Below, in pieces: positions 42,527 to 53,499 of a stretch of DNA of 64,000 nucleotides. This stretch comes from Microglena sp. YARC (taxonomy: Eukaryota > Chlorophyta > Chlorophyceae > Chlamydomonadales > Chlamydomonadaceae), in the NCBI GenBank assembly GCA_022414725.1, contig CM039464.1:21680808-21744807 (forward strand). The letters are read 5' to 3'. Position 1 is the stretch's first letter, and each line of letters opens with the position of its first letter. The notes below the pieces were generated by a model. It did no database searches. It had not been told where the DNA came from and worked only from the letters and a program-made list of their open reading frames with translations. Both the position numbers and the translations under genes were made by a program.

Positions 42527-44090
42527 ATGTTTAAGAAAATCGATATCGACGAGCCTACTTTCTCGGATCTACACCTGGTCTTACGGAGTTCGCTAGGTGG
42601 CAGTTGCACTTCCACTGAGCTCGCTAGTGATGGTACCCCCGCTAAAAAATTGTGCGCGGGATTGTCCTCGGATGATGTGCGCTCCTTCTTCGCCCACAAG
42701 GCTCTCTTGGCGTCAAGCTCCCCCGTTATAAAAGCCATGTTGCTGAGGGCGAAGGAGCTTAGGGACCTACATGCCATGGGTGACGGCATCAGTATTTGTC
42801 TTGTGCCAGTGGAGTGCATTGGGGCTGTTGCGCTAATGATATCACCTCCTGCCCGGCAGCAAACAGACCTCCAACCTGAAATCTTGGAGCTGCCCATGGA
42901 GCATGAGGAGCTATTGGCATGTAAGGTGTTGCTTCGCTCAATCCACTCAGACAACCTGGCTGAGGAAGTAAGATGTGCCCTGTCCAGTGGGCATGGACCA
43001 AGTCTCAGCCGGACCACGCTATTGGTGCAGGTGTACCGCTTGGCTGATAGACTGGAGGTGTGCACTGATCAATGTGCACAGGCCATCTCAGCCCTTAGCT
43101 CAGCAGACTGTGGGGCGGTAGTGGGGCGGTAGAAGTTGTAAACTTTGTCCTGTCCTTGAAGAAGACTTCCCCAGCATTGGTTGACCACGCAACCATCAAG
43201 GAGCTTGCGGAGAAGTGCCTATCCAAGCTAGTTGGGCACTTTGGTGATATAACGGTATTGTTCTGGGATGCTAGATTAATTGCGGAATTCAAGCAACTGG
43301 ACTTTCTCACAGTGCTTGCTTTCTTAGACTCAAATGAGTTGGTTTTGTTCAGTCAGAGAATGAAGTCCTTACGCTCATCGGCATGTGGATGGGAGAGGAC
43401 TGGGTCGACCGAATCAGCAAGGAGCAACTGGTGGCTTTCTGGAGCATCCTCCGTCTGGGAAACTTGACTACATCCTTCATCTCTAAACTGGCTGCTGTTG
43501 CACCCTGGCTACCAGTGGACCCTGTCGAGTTGGCTGATGCTGTAGCATGGAAGAGCTATCAGTTCAAAAATCCTGATAAAGCTGCCACCATGCTAAAAGG
43601 GTTAGAATCTGCTTGTGGCAGCAGTGTGGCATGGTCCAGGGACAGACGTAAATGTCCTGGTTCTGAAAGAGGAATGTTCTTACCCTTTTCTTTCTCTGAA
43701 GAAGCTTTGTCCAAGCTTCTGACATCAGTGCACCACGCTGGGACACAAGAGGACCTGCATACTATTAGGGATGAACAGTTCGTATTCAACGGATATGATT
43801 TCTGCGGCACTTTGTCCTTGAAGGTTGTGTCCGACGGCTCCAAGGAGCAGTTTGTATTGTCTGTTGGTTTTGAGTTCGGAGTGTCAGTGTTCATATCCAA
43901 AGGAAGTCAAACGTTGGTCCATATCAAAGCTCGATGTCTACAAGATGAAGGCACTGAGGCGGAAGTTTGTTTGGGGAAAGTTGACGCTGTCCTACATGGG
44001 ACCCATGCCTGGGAGTTGACCAGAGTGGACACTTTGGATGATCTCCCGTGCCTGGATACCTACTTCGATCAACAGCGGTCTATGCATTAA
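42527..44090 (+). CDS. BTB-domain protein, frame broken by an 11-bp duplication and a second shift
   Basis: ATG 42,527 opens a BTB/POZ-like domain (DLHLVLRSS; FFAHKALLASSSPVIKAML, residues about 10-70), an adaptor and dimerisation fold often used by Cullin-3 ligases. The frame stops at 43,130-43,132. The protein resumes in the next frame (SLKKTSPALVDHATIKELAE then CLSKLVGHFGD; about 43,140-43,345), then a third (ENEVLTLIGMWMGEDWVD to FDQQRSMH, stop 44,088-44,090). The middle part looks like a BACK-type helical region; the C-terminal 150 residues are unrecognised. The first break is explained by a perfect 11-bp tandem copy GTGGGGCGGTA (43,110-43,120 and 43,121-43,131). The second, near 43,350, is a net one-base loss. 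It could be a recent pseudogene or carry assembly errors; codons otherwise look intact. Confidence 0.75.
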
Positions 44091-44960
44091 CGCACTTGAC
44101 TAATGCAGGTACGAGTCATGACAACGCCTGTTTATCTTATTTGCGGCTTTCCCTTGACCTAGCAAGTGACAAGATCAGCTCTGTTATTTTGAATATTCAC
44201 TGGGCACGTATGCTGCCACACCCAACCAGCACGCTCCATGGTGGACTTTATCAAGGTTGTGTTTTGCAAAGCCATCCACATCTGCCGTGATTTCATTTGT
44301 CACATTTGCCAATGGCTATACTTATCGACAGCCCTGTTTGCTTCCTAGCATAGTTCCACTCTTTGGTTTCTGAAAGTCTAGGTAGAAGACTCCCCGCAAG
44401 TTGTGGTTTGGGTTTGTCTTTGGTTTGGGTTTGTCTTGGTTCAACACTGGCTTGATTTGTCTTGGGTCAACACTGGCTTAGTTTGGGTTAAGAAGATGAT
44501 GTATCAACCTTCATGGTGGGCACTGCCTACAGGCGTAGTAAATATGCGTACCACTACTATGAACTCATCACCCCACTCCTGGGTGGAGGATGTAATCACA
44601 TGAGTTTAGACACTTGGCATGTCTATGACATTGTGGTGGTGGTGATGCGAACACATGCAGCCCTGCCTGCCTGTGATATGTACCCGACTCTGACACTGAC
44701 CTGCCATATGATGCCACCCCTTCATCGCTCCATGTTGTGGCTTATGTTCTGTATCTTTCTCTCCTGCTCCTTTTCCTATCCCAGCTACCACTGCATCAGC
44801 TGGACCACCACCCATGCCCCCATGAACCACCAACACCACACGTCCATTAGCCACCAATAGTTCCTGTACGTCCGGTTAGGTTGCAAAATGTGCAACGCAA
44901 GCTTGATTGACGTCACACCCGTCATGTAGTGCGATACGCCGCTTCTATTTTATTTTATTT
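44091..44960. other. Intergenic, no gene recognised
   Basis: Downstream of the BTB gene. TTTGGTTTGGGTTTGTCTTGG repeats at 44,400-44,480 and CA/CCA-rich stretches; nothing coding is supported. Confidence 0.5.
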
Positions 44961-44963
44961 TTA

Positions 44964-44976
44964 TAGGGATCCCTCA

Positions 44977-45016
<40 letters not shown>

Positions 45017-45470
45017 GAAGACAGATTTTTGACTGCATGTTCAAAACGGTGTCCGATTCAGATGGGAGTTGGAATTGTTGAGATTTCAAACAAAAGGAGG
45101 GGGGAAATAAAATTGGGAAACAAGTTTTTACCACCTCCCCCCCCTTCCCCCACCCCCCCCTCTAAAACCCACTCACCCCACCCTACCCCCTAAAACGGGG
45201 GTCATTCGAAATATCTTTTCTTGCCCATTCCAGTTATGCTCTTACATCTTTCAAGGGGTTGCCCACACTTGATTTATCACAAAGATAATATTTGGGCCGC
45301 TTTGTGTCAATACAACTTTGGACCCCTCAAACTTCCTGTAAACTTTATTTTGGGGGTAAAAAAAAGGTTATAACTGTAGCCTGAGGCTAAGCTCTATTTA
45401 AAGGGAAGGGGAGGTACGGCATCTTTTTTCTTGCCCCCCCCCCTCGGGGTCCCTCAGGGAAACATGCATT
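44964..45470. mobile_element. Family E element with poly-G/poly-C termini, copy 2
   Basis: Left end GGGATCCCTCAGG and about 37 G ending GGCAGGAA; right end TTCTTGCCCCCCCCCCTCGG then GGTCCCTCAGGG. The termini are inverted repeats that include the homopolymers. Interior AATAAAATTGGGAAA is shared with copy 1 at 16.7 kb. Confidence 0.6.
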
Positions 45471-46108
45471 TTGCACATGGGAAGACTGTACTTATGTACT
45501 GTCTGGCTTGGGCAGTTCCCCAGGGGTCACTTTCACATTCTGAGTTTCTGACTTCCACCTGGGGTGGCCATGGGCTTGCTAGCCCAGGCCCAACCCAAGT
45601 AACAAAGGTGCGACAGAGGGCTCAAATCACTTCGCTGGCGTCGCAAATGTCGCGACGCAAGGCCAATTTCCGGGAAAACTTTCACCTCTGAGTGTCGCAC
45701 CGGCGGCGCACCGAGTCGCTCAATTTGCAACGCGTCACACAAACAAAACTGGCCACCAACATATTTCCCCCTTGATTCACTGAAACTCGTACCCCCATGG
45801 TCCACCATCCCTCATCCCCACATAAATCACCAATACTTGCCTCCCTATGAACCACCACCCACCACACATGCATGATCCATAATTTCGTCCATCATGCCTC
45901 TGACCAGCCCCTGACAACAGGGCAAGCTTATGACTTACAAAAATCCTTTCCCCCCCTTCCCTGTGTAGGCGCAATCAATCAGTCGATTGTGGCCAAGCTG
46001 TGGACGTGGTCTTCACATGAGGGTGCTTCAGGTATGGCCACGACCAGCAGAACCTCCTTGTTCCCCAACAAAGCCCTTGTCAGAGGACCTGCTTGTCCCT
46101 TCGAGGAC
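45471..46108. other. Intergenic, no gene recognised
   Basis: A GCGTCGCAAATGTCGCGACG palindromic patch (45,635-45,660) and low-complexity CCACCA stretches. No supported coding sequence. Confidence 0.4.
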
Positions 46109-46310
46109 CCACTGTTTCATTTTGGGGCTACGCATGGCAGCTTCCGGATAGCTCCAGTATCACTGGGTCGAACCCCAAGCTTTCAGCTGCCTTGGAAAGT
46201 CTGTCATTCCAGCATTCAGACACGCTAGCTAGCTCCCGGGTTTGGCCCAAGAACGGGGACAGGGAGCTGCCTGGAAGCTGCTATGTCTAGCCCAAGAAAA
46301 AATCAGTGGA
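46109..46310. mobile_element. Palindromic MITE family B, copy at 46.1 kb
   Basis: Left TTTTGGGGCTACGCATGGCA then GCTTCCGGATAGCTCC; right GGGAGCTGCCTGGAAGCTGC then TATGTCTAGCCCAAG. A clear imperfect palindrome of about 195 bp. Confidence 0.75.
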
Positions 46311-46692
46311 GGGACCCATGGTACCGTCTCCAACACCAGGCGCGTGCTGCCATCATCTAGGTTGCATCCTAGTCTGGGCGTATGGGTGTATGGTGGTGGC
46401 ACTAGCCCTCCCTAGGCATCCCCCCCCCCCCCCCCCCCCCCCCTCCACCACCACCACCACCACACACACACAACCCTAGGCATCCTAGTTACGTCATCAT
46501 CTAGGCAGCATCTACCCATACACCCCTCCTTGCCTGATCTCACTACATGTATTGAATCGTTCTTCCATTGACAAACACGAGAATTTGTGGACTGAAGCCA
46601 AAACATAAACAGTGGAAGGACTCATGGTACCGTCTCACCAGAGGCGTGCCGTGATCTTCTAGGGAGTATTCCTCCTTGCCTGGTCTCCCTAC

Positions 46693-46885
46693 CAGGGTAC
46701 TTCCAGGCGCGCACTTTTGGGTGCTAGCGCGCTGCTTTTTTGAGCCCCACTGCGCGTTTCGCGCAGTTTTTGCAACCCCCTGTGGGCGCAGCAAAGCATT
46801 TTTCGCGCTTTTTGCACTACAAAGCGCAGTTTTTTTCTTCAAGTGCGCTAAAGCGCTGGCCAATTTGGTGAATGGAAGTACCCTG
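46693..46885 (+). mobile_element. hAT-like MITE, copy 4 (193 bp)
   Basis: Termini CAGGGTACTTCCA and TGGAAGTACCCTG (13 bp, perfect), flanked by the perfect 8-bp direct repeat CTCCCTAC (46,685-46,692 and 46,886-46,893). Interior GCGCTTTTTGCACTACAAAG is shared with the other copies. The subterminal bases (TTCCA) differ from copies 1 and 3 (CTAC), defining a second subfamily. Confidence 0.95.
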
Positions 46886-46893
46886 CTCCCTAC

Positions 46894-47650
46894 AGTTCAT
46901 GAGCCGTGCTTCCAACAAAAGAAGCTGAATTTTGGTTCCAACAAGATCTGATGGAAGCGTGTTTGCCGAAACTGCTTTTTTTTATTTTACGGAAATTGCA
47001 ACCGCTTGAAGTAATGTCTGAAGACATTGTGTCAATCAAAATATATGTCCCTTAGCAAAGATCAAACTTTCTACTTCTGTTTTTACAATATGTTGCATCT
47101 TGGCTATCCAAACAAAAATGTATTTGATCCATGGACCTACATCTTGAACTTACATGGCTCATTTACATGGCTCATTACTTGGCTGCAGCCTGCAAGGCTG
47201 CTCGCCGTCTTGGGACCCATGGAACCAGCTGTGCTGCCCCACACAGCTTCCCTATGTCCCTATCTGCGAAACCGGGTAGCTTCCATCTCTTGAATCAAAA
47301 TGAAATGGTTTGATCAAATGGTCTGCCAGCCCTGAGGCAGCTCACCATCTGCGTGCGTAGTCAACATGGGTAGAAGGAACACTATTGCAAAAATCTCCGT
47401 GGTACAGAAATGCAATCAAATGGGTGTATAATTTGATTTAGGATTGTCGCAAGTTTTTTTAGCCAACTCTCGGCTGCTCATCGTCTTCCAATTCGAAGCC
47501 TTTTTAACGATAGCCACAGAAACCAGGAACACACGCTGAAATAAGCAGAGTGCAATCACACGGGTGTTCAATCAGATGGATCACATGGGTGTACATTACA
47601 TACCTTGGCTTTGGTAACATGGGTCCCATAACCCTTTTTGTCGTATGTGC
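46894..47650. other. Intergenic, LINE/SINE tail-like debris
   Basis: No gene. 47,180-47,420 resembles 6,800-6,900 of the hAT interval (GGCTGCTCGCCGTCTTGG; CATGGGTAGAAGGAACACTA). 47,450-47,510 holds an AGCCAACTCTCGGCTGCTCA hairpin of the type found at element 3' ends. Confidence 0.45.
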
Positions 47651-47852
47651 ATTGTTTCATTTTTGGGCTACGTGAGGCAGCTTCCATCCAGCTCCAACAG
47701 CCAGCCACTGGGTCTAGCCCAAAGTTTTTAGTTGCCTTGAAATTCCCGTAATGCCTTTGCCTTTCGGGCGCACTAGCTGGCTTTAGGTTTGACCCAAGGA
47801 CGAGGGAAATGGGCTGCCTAGAAGCTGCTATGCGTATCCCAAAAATGAAATA
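47651..47852. mobile_element. Palindromic MITE family B, copy at 47.7 kb
   Basis: Left TTTTTGGGCTACGTGAGGCA; right GCTATGCGTATCCCAAAAAT. Interior GCCAGCCACTGGGTCTAGCC. About 200 bp. Confidence 0.75.
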
Positions 47853-48224
47853 GGAAATATGTGTGCATGCCATCTTCCCGTAGCCTCTCCATGGCTGCTG
47901 TAACGCACATGTTCAGTCCCTATAACAGACACCTGCATATCTGGTCAGACGTAGTCAACTGTTTTTAGACTGAAGCTGTTTTCTCGCTCCCTTGCTCAAT
48001 ATCTAGTCATTCTTGGCGTAGGGAAAGGGTCAGGCGCAGGATGTAGGCAGCTTATACGGGGAGGGAACTAGGTAACTTGAAATTAGTAACATGCATACAT
48101 ACATACATGGGGAAATAGGGAATGCGTGAGTGGGACCCACCCTTTGAGGTGAAAATCCTTATTGTAAACAAAATGGATGCACCTATCTGGATGACTCCTG
48201 GTACATTTGAGTGTTCCAGGGTTG

Positions 48225-48985
48225 TTCAGAACGCTGCGTCCTCCTTCGCAGACGCAACGTCGAAGAGTCTGTTGCGTTGCAGGACGCAACATGGGGAGGG
48301 TCCGTTGACCAGAAGGAAGGGTCCATTGCGTCGCAGGACGCAGGCTATACAATTGGTTGCGTCTCAGGAAGCAGAGCTGGGGCTCCTCCTGAAGTGCCCT
48401 GGAGTGTTCTCCTACAGCAGCTGAGCACAAATGTGCATGCCATGCATTGGCTGAACACAGAAAGAATGAGGGTGGTGGATAGAGCACACATCCCTCGTTC
48501 AATGAGACAATGTCAAATGTGTGGGTTCCAAAAACCTGAGAATGAAATGCATATGTTTGAGTGCCCTTTGTATAATGATATTCGCCTCCGCTACCAGAAG
48601 CTGTTTACAGATATATATAGGCATGTCCATGAGGATACCGACTTAACCGTATGGAATGTGGAATTCTGCGATTCCACATTCAGAACCTTTATGAATGGAA
48701 ATGGCACTAAGACTTTTGGGAGCAACCCAGCCGACTATCTTTCTACTTGTAGAAGAGCAAGACAGGAAGCCCTGGACTGCTTAGTGGCACCGTAATTTAT
48801 TGTCCCTTTTCTTCTTCTTGTGACTTTTCATTTGTTAGCTTCTTACCTCCGCCACTAAGATTAGCGAAGGTCTAGGACACGAATGTTACTGCCTGGGAAA
48901 AAACTGCCGAAATGGCGAGCAGCCTTACAGGCTGGAGCCTAGTACCCAATTTAAATTTCAGGATCAATAAGTGCAAATAGTGCTA
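48225..48985 (+). mobile_element. 5'-truncated non-LTR retrotransposon (LINE) 3' end
   Basis: The frame 48,420-48,795 encodes a zinc-knuckle segment typical of the C-terminus of LINE reverse transcriptases (CQMCGFQKPENEMHMFEC, a C-x2-C-x9-H-x3-C pattern at 48,511-48,564), then an Arg-rich YLSTCRRARQEALDCL end and a stop. The RT and endonuclease domains are absent. Upstream, 48,225-48,400 is GGACGCA-repeat sequence that extends the frame but is shared with 8.2 kb. Downstream is a 3' region with the hairpin GCGAGCAGCCTTACAGGCTG (about 48,915-48,935), possibly an RT recognition tail. A dead copy. Confidence 0.6.
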
Positions 48986-50104
48986 CACCACACTCCAAGG
49001 CTTGGCTGAAACACACATTTTACAATTCAATTAAATCCTCCCTCTCTCTCCACCCCTCTTCGCATGCATCTATCTGACTATTGACTACTGCGGTGCTCGC
49101 TACCAGGTTCTTCTTGAAGGTTCCCCTTGTAGCTCGATTGCTAAATTGTGGACCCTGGTGATTTGGGGGCGCTTCGGTAGAGTTTTCCGGGGTTGCTTTG
49201 AGGGGCCCCAAAGCTGCTAGTAGCACCCCAAAGGCTACTAGGAGCACCACAGTGTTACGTAAAGACACTGGTTCCTTTCCTTACAAAAATACCATGCTCG
49301 CTACTCCTATACCTATTTGGCTGTCTTCTGTAATCAAGAATGCAGGGCAGTACGATAAACTCTTGATTAACGGAACGCTTAATTATCTCTAGCACGAACT
49401 CAGGGCCTCCGTCGGTAAAACGATGTGTTGGGTCACAGCTCATCAGTGCCTGTTCTCGTATTAGCCCCTCCTGATTCAAGGTTGGGCAAGTCTATTTAGC
49501 CTATTTGGCAACGCCTGGACTGCACAAATAGATGCACGACTGTAGTGTACTCCCGCACACGTTGAGCAACCTGAAGGCTGGCAGACTATGTAACCAAACT
49601 AAACCAAACCGAACAAGAATGTGGAGTACTCAGTTTTCTACAAAACATGCTTACTCTTCCCACACGTTGAACAGGGACCTGTACAAGTCTTGAACTGTCT
49701 AATTCGCTTAATACGCTCACTGGTGTCAGTGGGTATCGCTCGAAATTAAAAGACAGTGAGCAGCCCAGAGTTGGCTGAAAAGCCGAGTAACAATAAAATC
49801 CCTTCCATGTTTGTGCGTCTGTGTAAGTGTGTGTGTGTGTGTGTGTGTGTGTGGGGGGGGGGGGGTCTGTTGTGCAAACCTTCTACAACAAATGTAGCAA
49901 GTCCACCTCTGCTGTATGAGCTGCCATCAACAGACGGATCTGCGCATAGGTGAGCGTACACCCTCCTGCCCTCTCCTCCTGGCCCTTGATCTGCACGGCA
50001 CAATAATGTTTTTAGCTTGGTTTGGATACAGAGTAATCTGGACTATATTTTGATTATTTGAGGTTGGTAAAGTCCCTTACGCTTAATTGGCTACCCCTGA
50101 AATG
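48986..50104. other. Intergenic, element fragments
   Basis: No supported gene. An inverted family-K copy (49,393-49,520), tail hairpins (49,560-49,620 and 49,750-49,800: GTGAGCAGCCCAGAGTTGGC) and a (TG)n plus G tract at 49,830-49,866. Confidence 0.5.
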
Positions 50105-50640
50105 TACCCTACCTACCTACCTACCTATCTACTTACTTAGTTACCTACCTACCTACCTACCTACCTACCTATTTATCTACCCACTTACCTACCTACCTAC
50201 CTACTTACCCACCTACACACCTCCCTCCCTCCCTCCCCAACTACCTACCTACTTACCAAAATACTCACCTTTCTACCTACCTACCTACCTACCTACTTAC
50301 CTACCTACCTACTTACCTACCTACCCAACTACCTACCTCCCAACTTACTTACCTACCTACCTACTTACCTACCTACCTACCTACCTACTTACCTACCTAC
50401 CTACCCACCCACCCAACTACCTACCAACTTACTAACCTACCTACCTACTTACCTACCAACCTACCTACCTACTTACCTACTTACCTACCTACCTACCCCT
50501 ACCTACCCCCCCCCCCCCCGCCCCCCCCCCCCCCCCACACAAAAAACACCACCCACCCACCCACCTACCTACATACCCACCCACCCACCCACCCACCTAC
50601 CTACTTACCTACCCACCAAGCAGCAGCTCTGATGGCTTTG
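50105..50640. repeat. (CTAC)n/(CTTAC)n microsatellite
   Basis: About 530 bp of CTAC, CTTAC and CCAC units with two C tracts (50,508-50,536). Encoded 'YLPTYLPTYL' frames are artefacts. Confidence 0.95.
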
Positions 50641-50734
50641 GTGACCCCTGGACTGTAACGCACACACCCCCTTGCTTGTATTATAATATTATAGTCTCAA
50701 TGTTTCCAAAAGGGTGGCATAATGTGCTGTTAGA

Positions 50735-51065
50735 ATTTGAAGCGTAGCCAAGTGGTAAGGCAGTGTGTTTTGGGCTGAGCCCCCCCCCCCCCCCCCCCCC
50801 CCCCCCTTCTTGGCGGCGGGAGCCCCCACAGTCACCACGCCGGCTGTCTGTCCGCCCACACAAAGCCAAGTAACCCTGCCCCAATCAGTCTCGCAAACCC
50901 TGGTGTTGGTCCGCTGCACTTGAATACGTTGCCACCTGTCGCTCCGATAGCCACTACCCACCCGCCAATTTTCTGAGTCACTTCTGAGTCACCGAGACGC
51001 CGCAAGGACGTGTGTTGGTATTGCCATGCCTAGGTTCAAACCCTCCCGCTCAATAATTCAATCAA
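50735..51065 (+). mobile_element. Family M repeat bounded by tRNA-like A and B boxes, copy 2
   Basis: GCGTAGCCAAGTGGTAAGGC (50,742-50,761) is a good pol III A box. A B-box-like GGTTCAAACCC lies at 51,033-51,043, followed by TCCCGCTC. Between them are a C tract and the family-M body (GGGAGCCCCCACAGTCACC ... CGCTCCGATAGCCACTACCC). The boxes are about 290 bp apart, too far for one tRNA head, so an insertion between the halves of a SINE head is possible. Confidence 0.5.
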
Positions 51066-51149
51066 TTAGCTACAAGGAATTTAAATAGTTTCGTGTGCTG
51101 TTTTCATTTACCTGATGCGATAGAGACGGCCACTTTGTGGTCTGCGCCA

Positions 51150-51710
51150 AAATGGAGCGACGTATGGGGGTTACATACACACTCCCACTTCTGGAGATCA
51201 GCGCCCCTAACCCGCTTTCATCTGCCCCTGCTTTGCTAGCAACAGCACTCATGCTCTCAACAAGTTTGACGCTCTCAACAATTGTGACGACCGCCTCAAA
51301 AAACTCTGAGGGGGATACTTGGCCGGGTCCTGCAAGAGTGAAATGAACAAGGTGGTGTTTGTGGTGGTGTTTGTGGTGGTGGTGTGGTGGTGGTGGTGCA
51401 TTGCTAGCAGCAGCACTCATCCTGTCAACAAGTTTGACGCTCTTAACAATTGTGACGACAGCCAAAAAATACGCTGAGGGGATACTTGGCCGGTTCCTGC
51501 AAGAGTGAAATGAACAAGGTGGTGTTTGTGGTGGTGTTTGTGGTGGTGGTGGTGTGGTGGTGGTGCATTGCTAGCAGCAGCACTCATCCTGTCAACAAGT
51601 TTGACGCTCTCAACAATTGTGAGGACAGCCTAAAAAAACGCCGAGGGGGATACATGGCCATTTCCTGCAAGAGTGAAATTAACTAAGACTTTTGAATATA
51701 TTAGGGATGT
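51150..51710. repeat. Tandem segment with GTGGTGGTGTTTGTGG tracts
   Basis: Three units of about 175 bp (ACGCTCTCAACAATTGTGA, GGGGATACTTGGCCGGGTCC, GCAAGAGTGAAATGAACAAG). Non-coding; the strand of any former gene is unclear. Confidence 0.7.
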
Positions 51711-51841
51711 CAAGTTTTGAATTTTTGTAGGGATGTCCTGCAAGAGTGCATTTTTATTTATTTTTGAGAAAGGGGGGTCAGCCCTCCTCAGGTTTTTGGG
51801 CATCCTGTTTAGAGCTTTTTGTTTTTTACTCATGTTGTGAA

Positions 51842-52055
51842 AGGAAATTCACCCCAGGAGGTGGGTCTCCCTACACAAACCAGTGACACCGAGGATTCAG
51901 TTCGAGTGTCATTGCCACTCCTATAAAAGAGTAGGCGCACTTAGGGTCGGTGGGAGATACCGACCCTTGACCAAACTGTCAATCACCACTACCCCTGTTG
52001 ACCACGGCAGACAAGCTCCCTGCCATGGTTGTTAGAGGCAGAGCCTAGGAGACAT
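51842..52055 (-). repeat. Dispersed repeat family G, inverted copy
   Basis: The reverse complement of 40,370-40,600: CACCCCAGGAGGTGGGTCTC, AGAGTAGGCGCACTTAGGGT and TTGACCACGGCAGACAAGCT align in order. Confidence 0.75.
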
Positions 52056-52595
52056 AACTAGACAAGTCCTATGCAGCGTCGCAAGCGTCGCGGAAAATTG
52101 GCGGAGTGTGTTGGCAACAGAATGACTGGTGGCAACGATGGAGCTGATCGAAACTAGTTAGTTACAAAAGTTGGCTGCCGTGTCTGGCTTCAATGTTTCG
52201 GTCAGTTAGACGCTCAAATAGACAATGGGGTAACCCTGGGGGCTCTCGCCCCTAGAAGGGGGGTCTCTGCCAAAAAACACCACGAGGCAAGAGATCCGAC
52301 AGTACTTACCTACAAAGTTGATCACATGCTTCATGCCAGGGCTTTTTTCGTTATACTGGTATATAGCGATCGCTAGTTTTGACCCCGTTTTGTCAAAATT
52401 ATGGCTTTTTTGAGTGCCTTAAATGGCAACTACAAGCTATATGAGCTATTCAAAGCTATAAAAAAACACTTAAATGCTGTCCCTGGAGGAGGCCTAAAAC
52501 CATACAGCTAGAAAAAACCACTTTCAGATTTGAAAAAAAAGCCCTGCTTCATGCACCCTTCAGAGTCCCTGCCAAGACTTGCAACGACTGCAGGG

Positions 52596-52728
52596 TTTGT
52601 TTTGTGTGCGACCGGTCGCACTTTGTGCGACGCGATGCGACCCCCGTGCGACCCTCAGGTGTGCGAGTTTAGAGCGAAATGGGCCCTTGGTCGCCACAAA
52701 GTGCGACCGGTCGCACACAACAAAGCGA
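52596..52728. mobile_element. Short palindromic element with GTGCGACCGGTCGCAC termini
   Basis: TTGTGTGCGACCGGTCGCAC then TTTGTG at the left; CACAAAGTGCGACCGGTCGC then ACACAA at the right. The inverted repeats span about 26 bp, and each contains its own 16-bp perfect palindrome. Total about 130 bp; one copy in this window. Confidence 0.75.
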
Positions 52729-52962
52729 GTGAATGATTCGTGCCCTGTCGCCTCAAGAATTATGAAGGAAAACAACTGAACGACCGTTCTCATGTAAGTT
52801 TTTTTAGGCTTCTTGTTCCAGAAATTTTAGCCAAAACGGGGTCTCGTATTCCGATCGCAATATATTCTGGAAAAAAATATCCCTGCTTCATGCATCATTG
52901 AGAGTGTCATCCAAGGATTGTAACAACCGCTCTCATGTGTGTATGTTACAGTGAGCCCCTTT

Positions 52963-53165
52963 CAGTGATATTCAATGGTCTAGTGGTAGACCAGGTTGCT
53001 GAAGGATGATGAGTCGGGGGTTCGACTTCCCCTTCGGTCGCTCTTGGCGTTGCAGGTCGTCGTCAACTGCGATGGTAGCTTGTCCAGTTGAGGTAAGGGA
53101 CCGCTCCCCACCCGCGTACGACGGGCTCCCTTAACACCACGCCCCACCAGGCGTTATCATTACCT
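52963..53165 (+). mobile_element. tRNA-derived SINE, copy 3
   Basis: A box TGGTCTAGTGGTAGAC (52,976-52,991) and B box GGTTCGACTTCC (53,020-53,031), with body and tail (GCAGGTCGTCGTCAACTGCG; CCACCAGGCGTTATCATTAC) nearly identical to copy 1. Confidence 0.8.
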
Positions 53166-53499
53166 TCTTATGTTACAGTCCAGGGGAAGGCCAAATAGGC
53201 TAAAAGTTCTCATACAGAATCGCCACGAACAACAAACTCACCACTTCCCAGGTTCGCCGGGCCCATCAGCTGAGACCACTGAGCCTTTGTAAATGAGGAC
53301 AGGCTTGATGCATCCTTTCCACATTGGCCAAGACTTGCCAAGAGTTGCAACGGATCCTCGATCTCCTTTGATCTTGTCACGCCTCCCGCCTGCAGTGTTG
53401 GGATCTGGTGTGTGTGTGTGTGTGTGGTGTGTGGTGTGTGTGTTTGTGTTTGTGTTTGTGTGTGTGTGTGTGTGTGTGTGACATAACACCAGTGCACCA

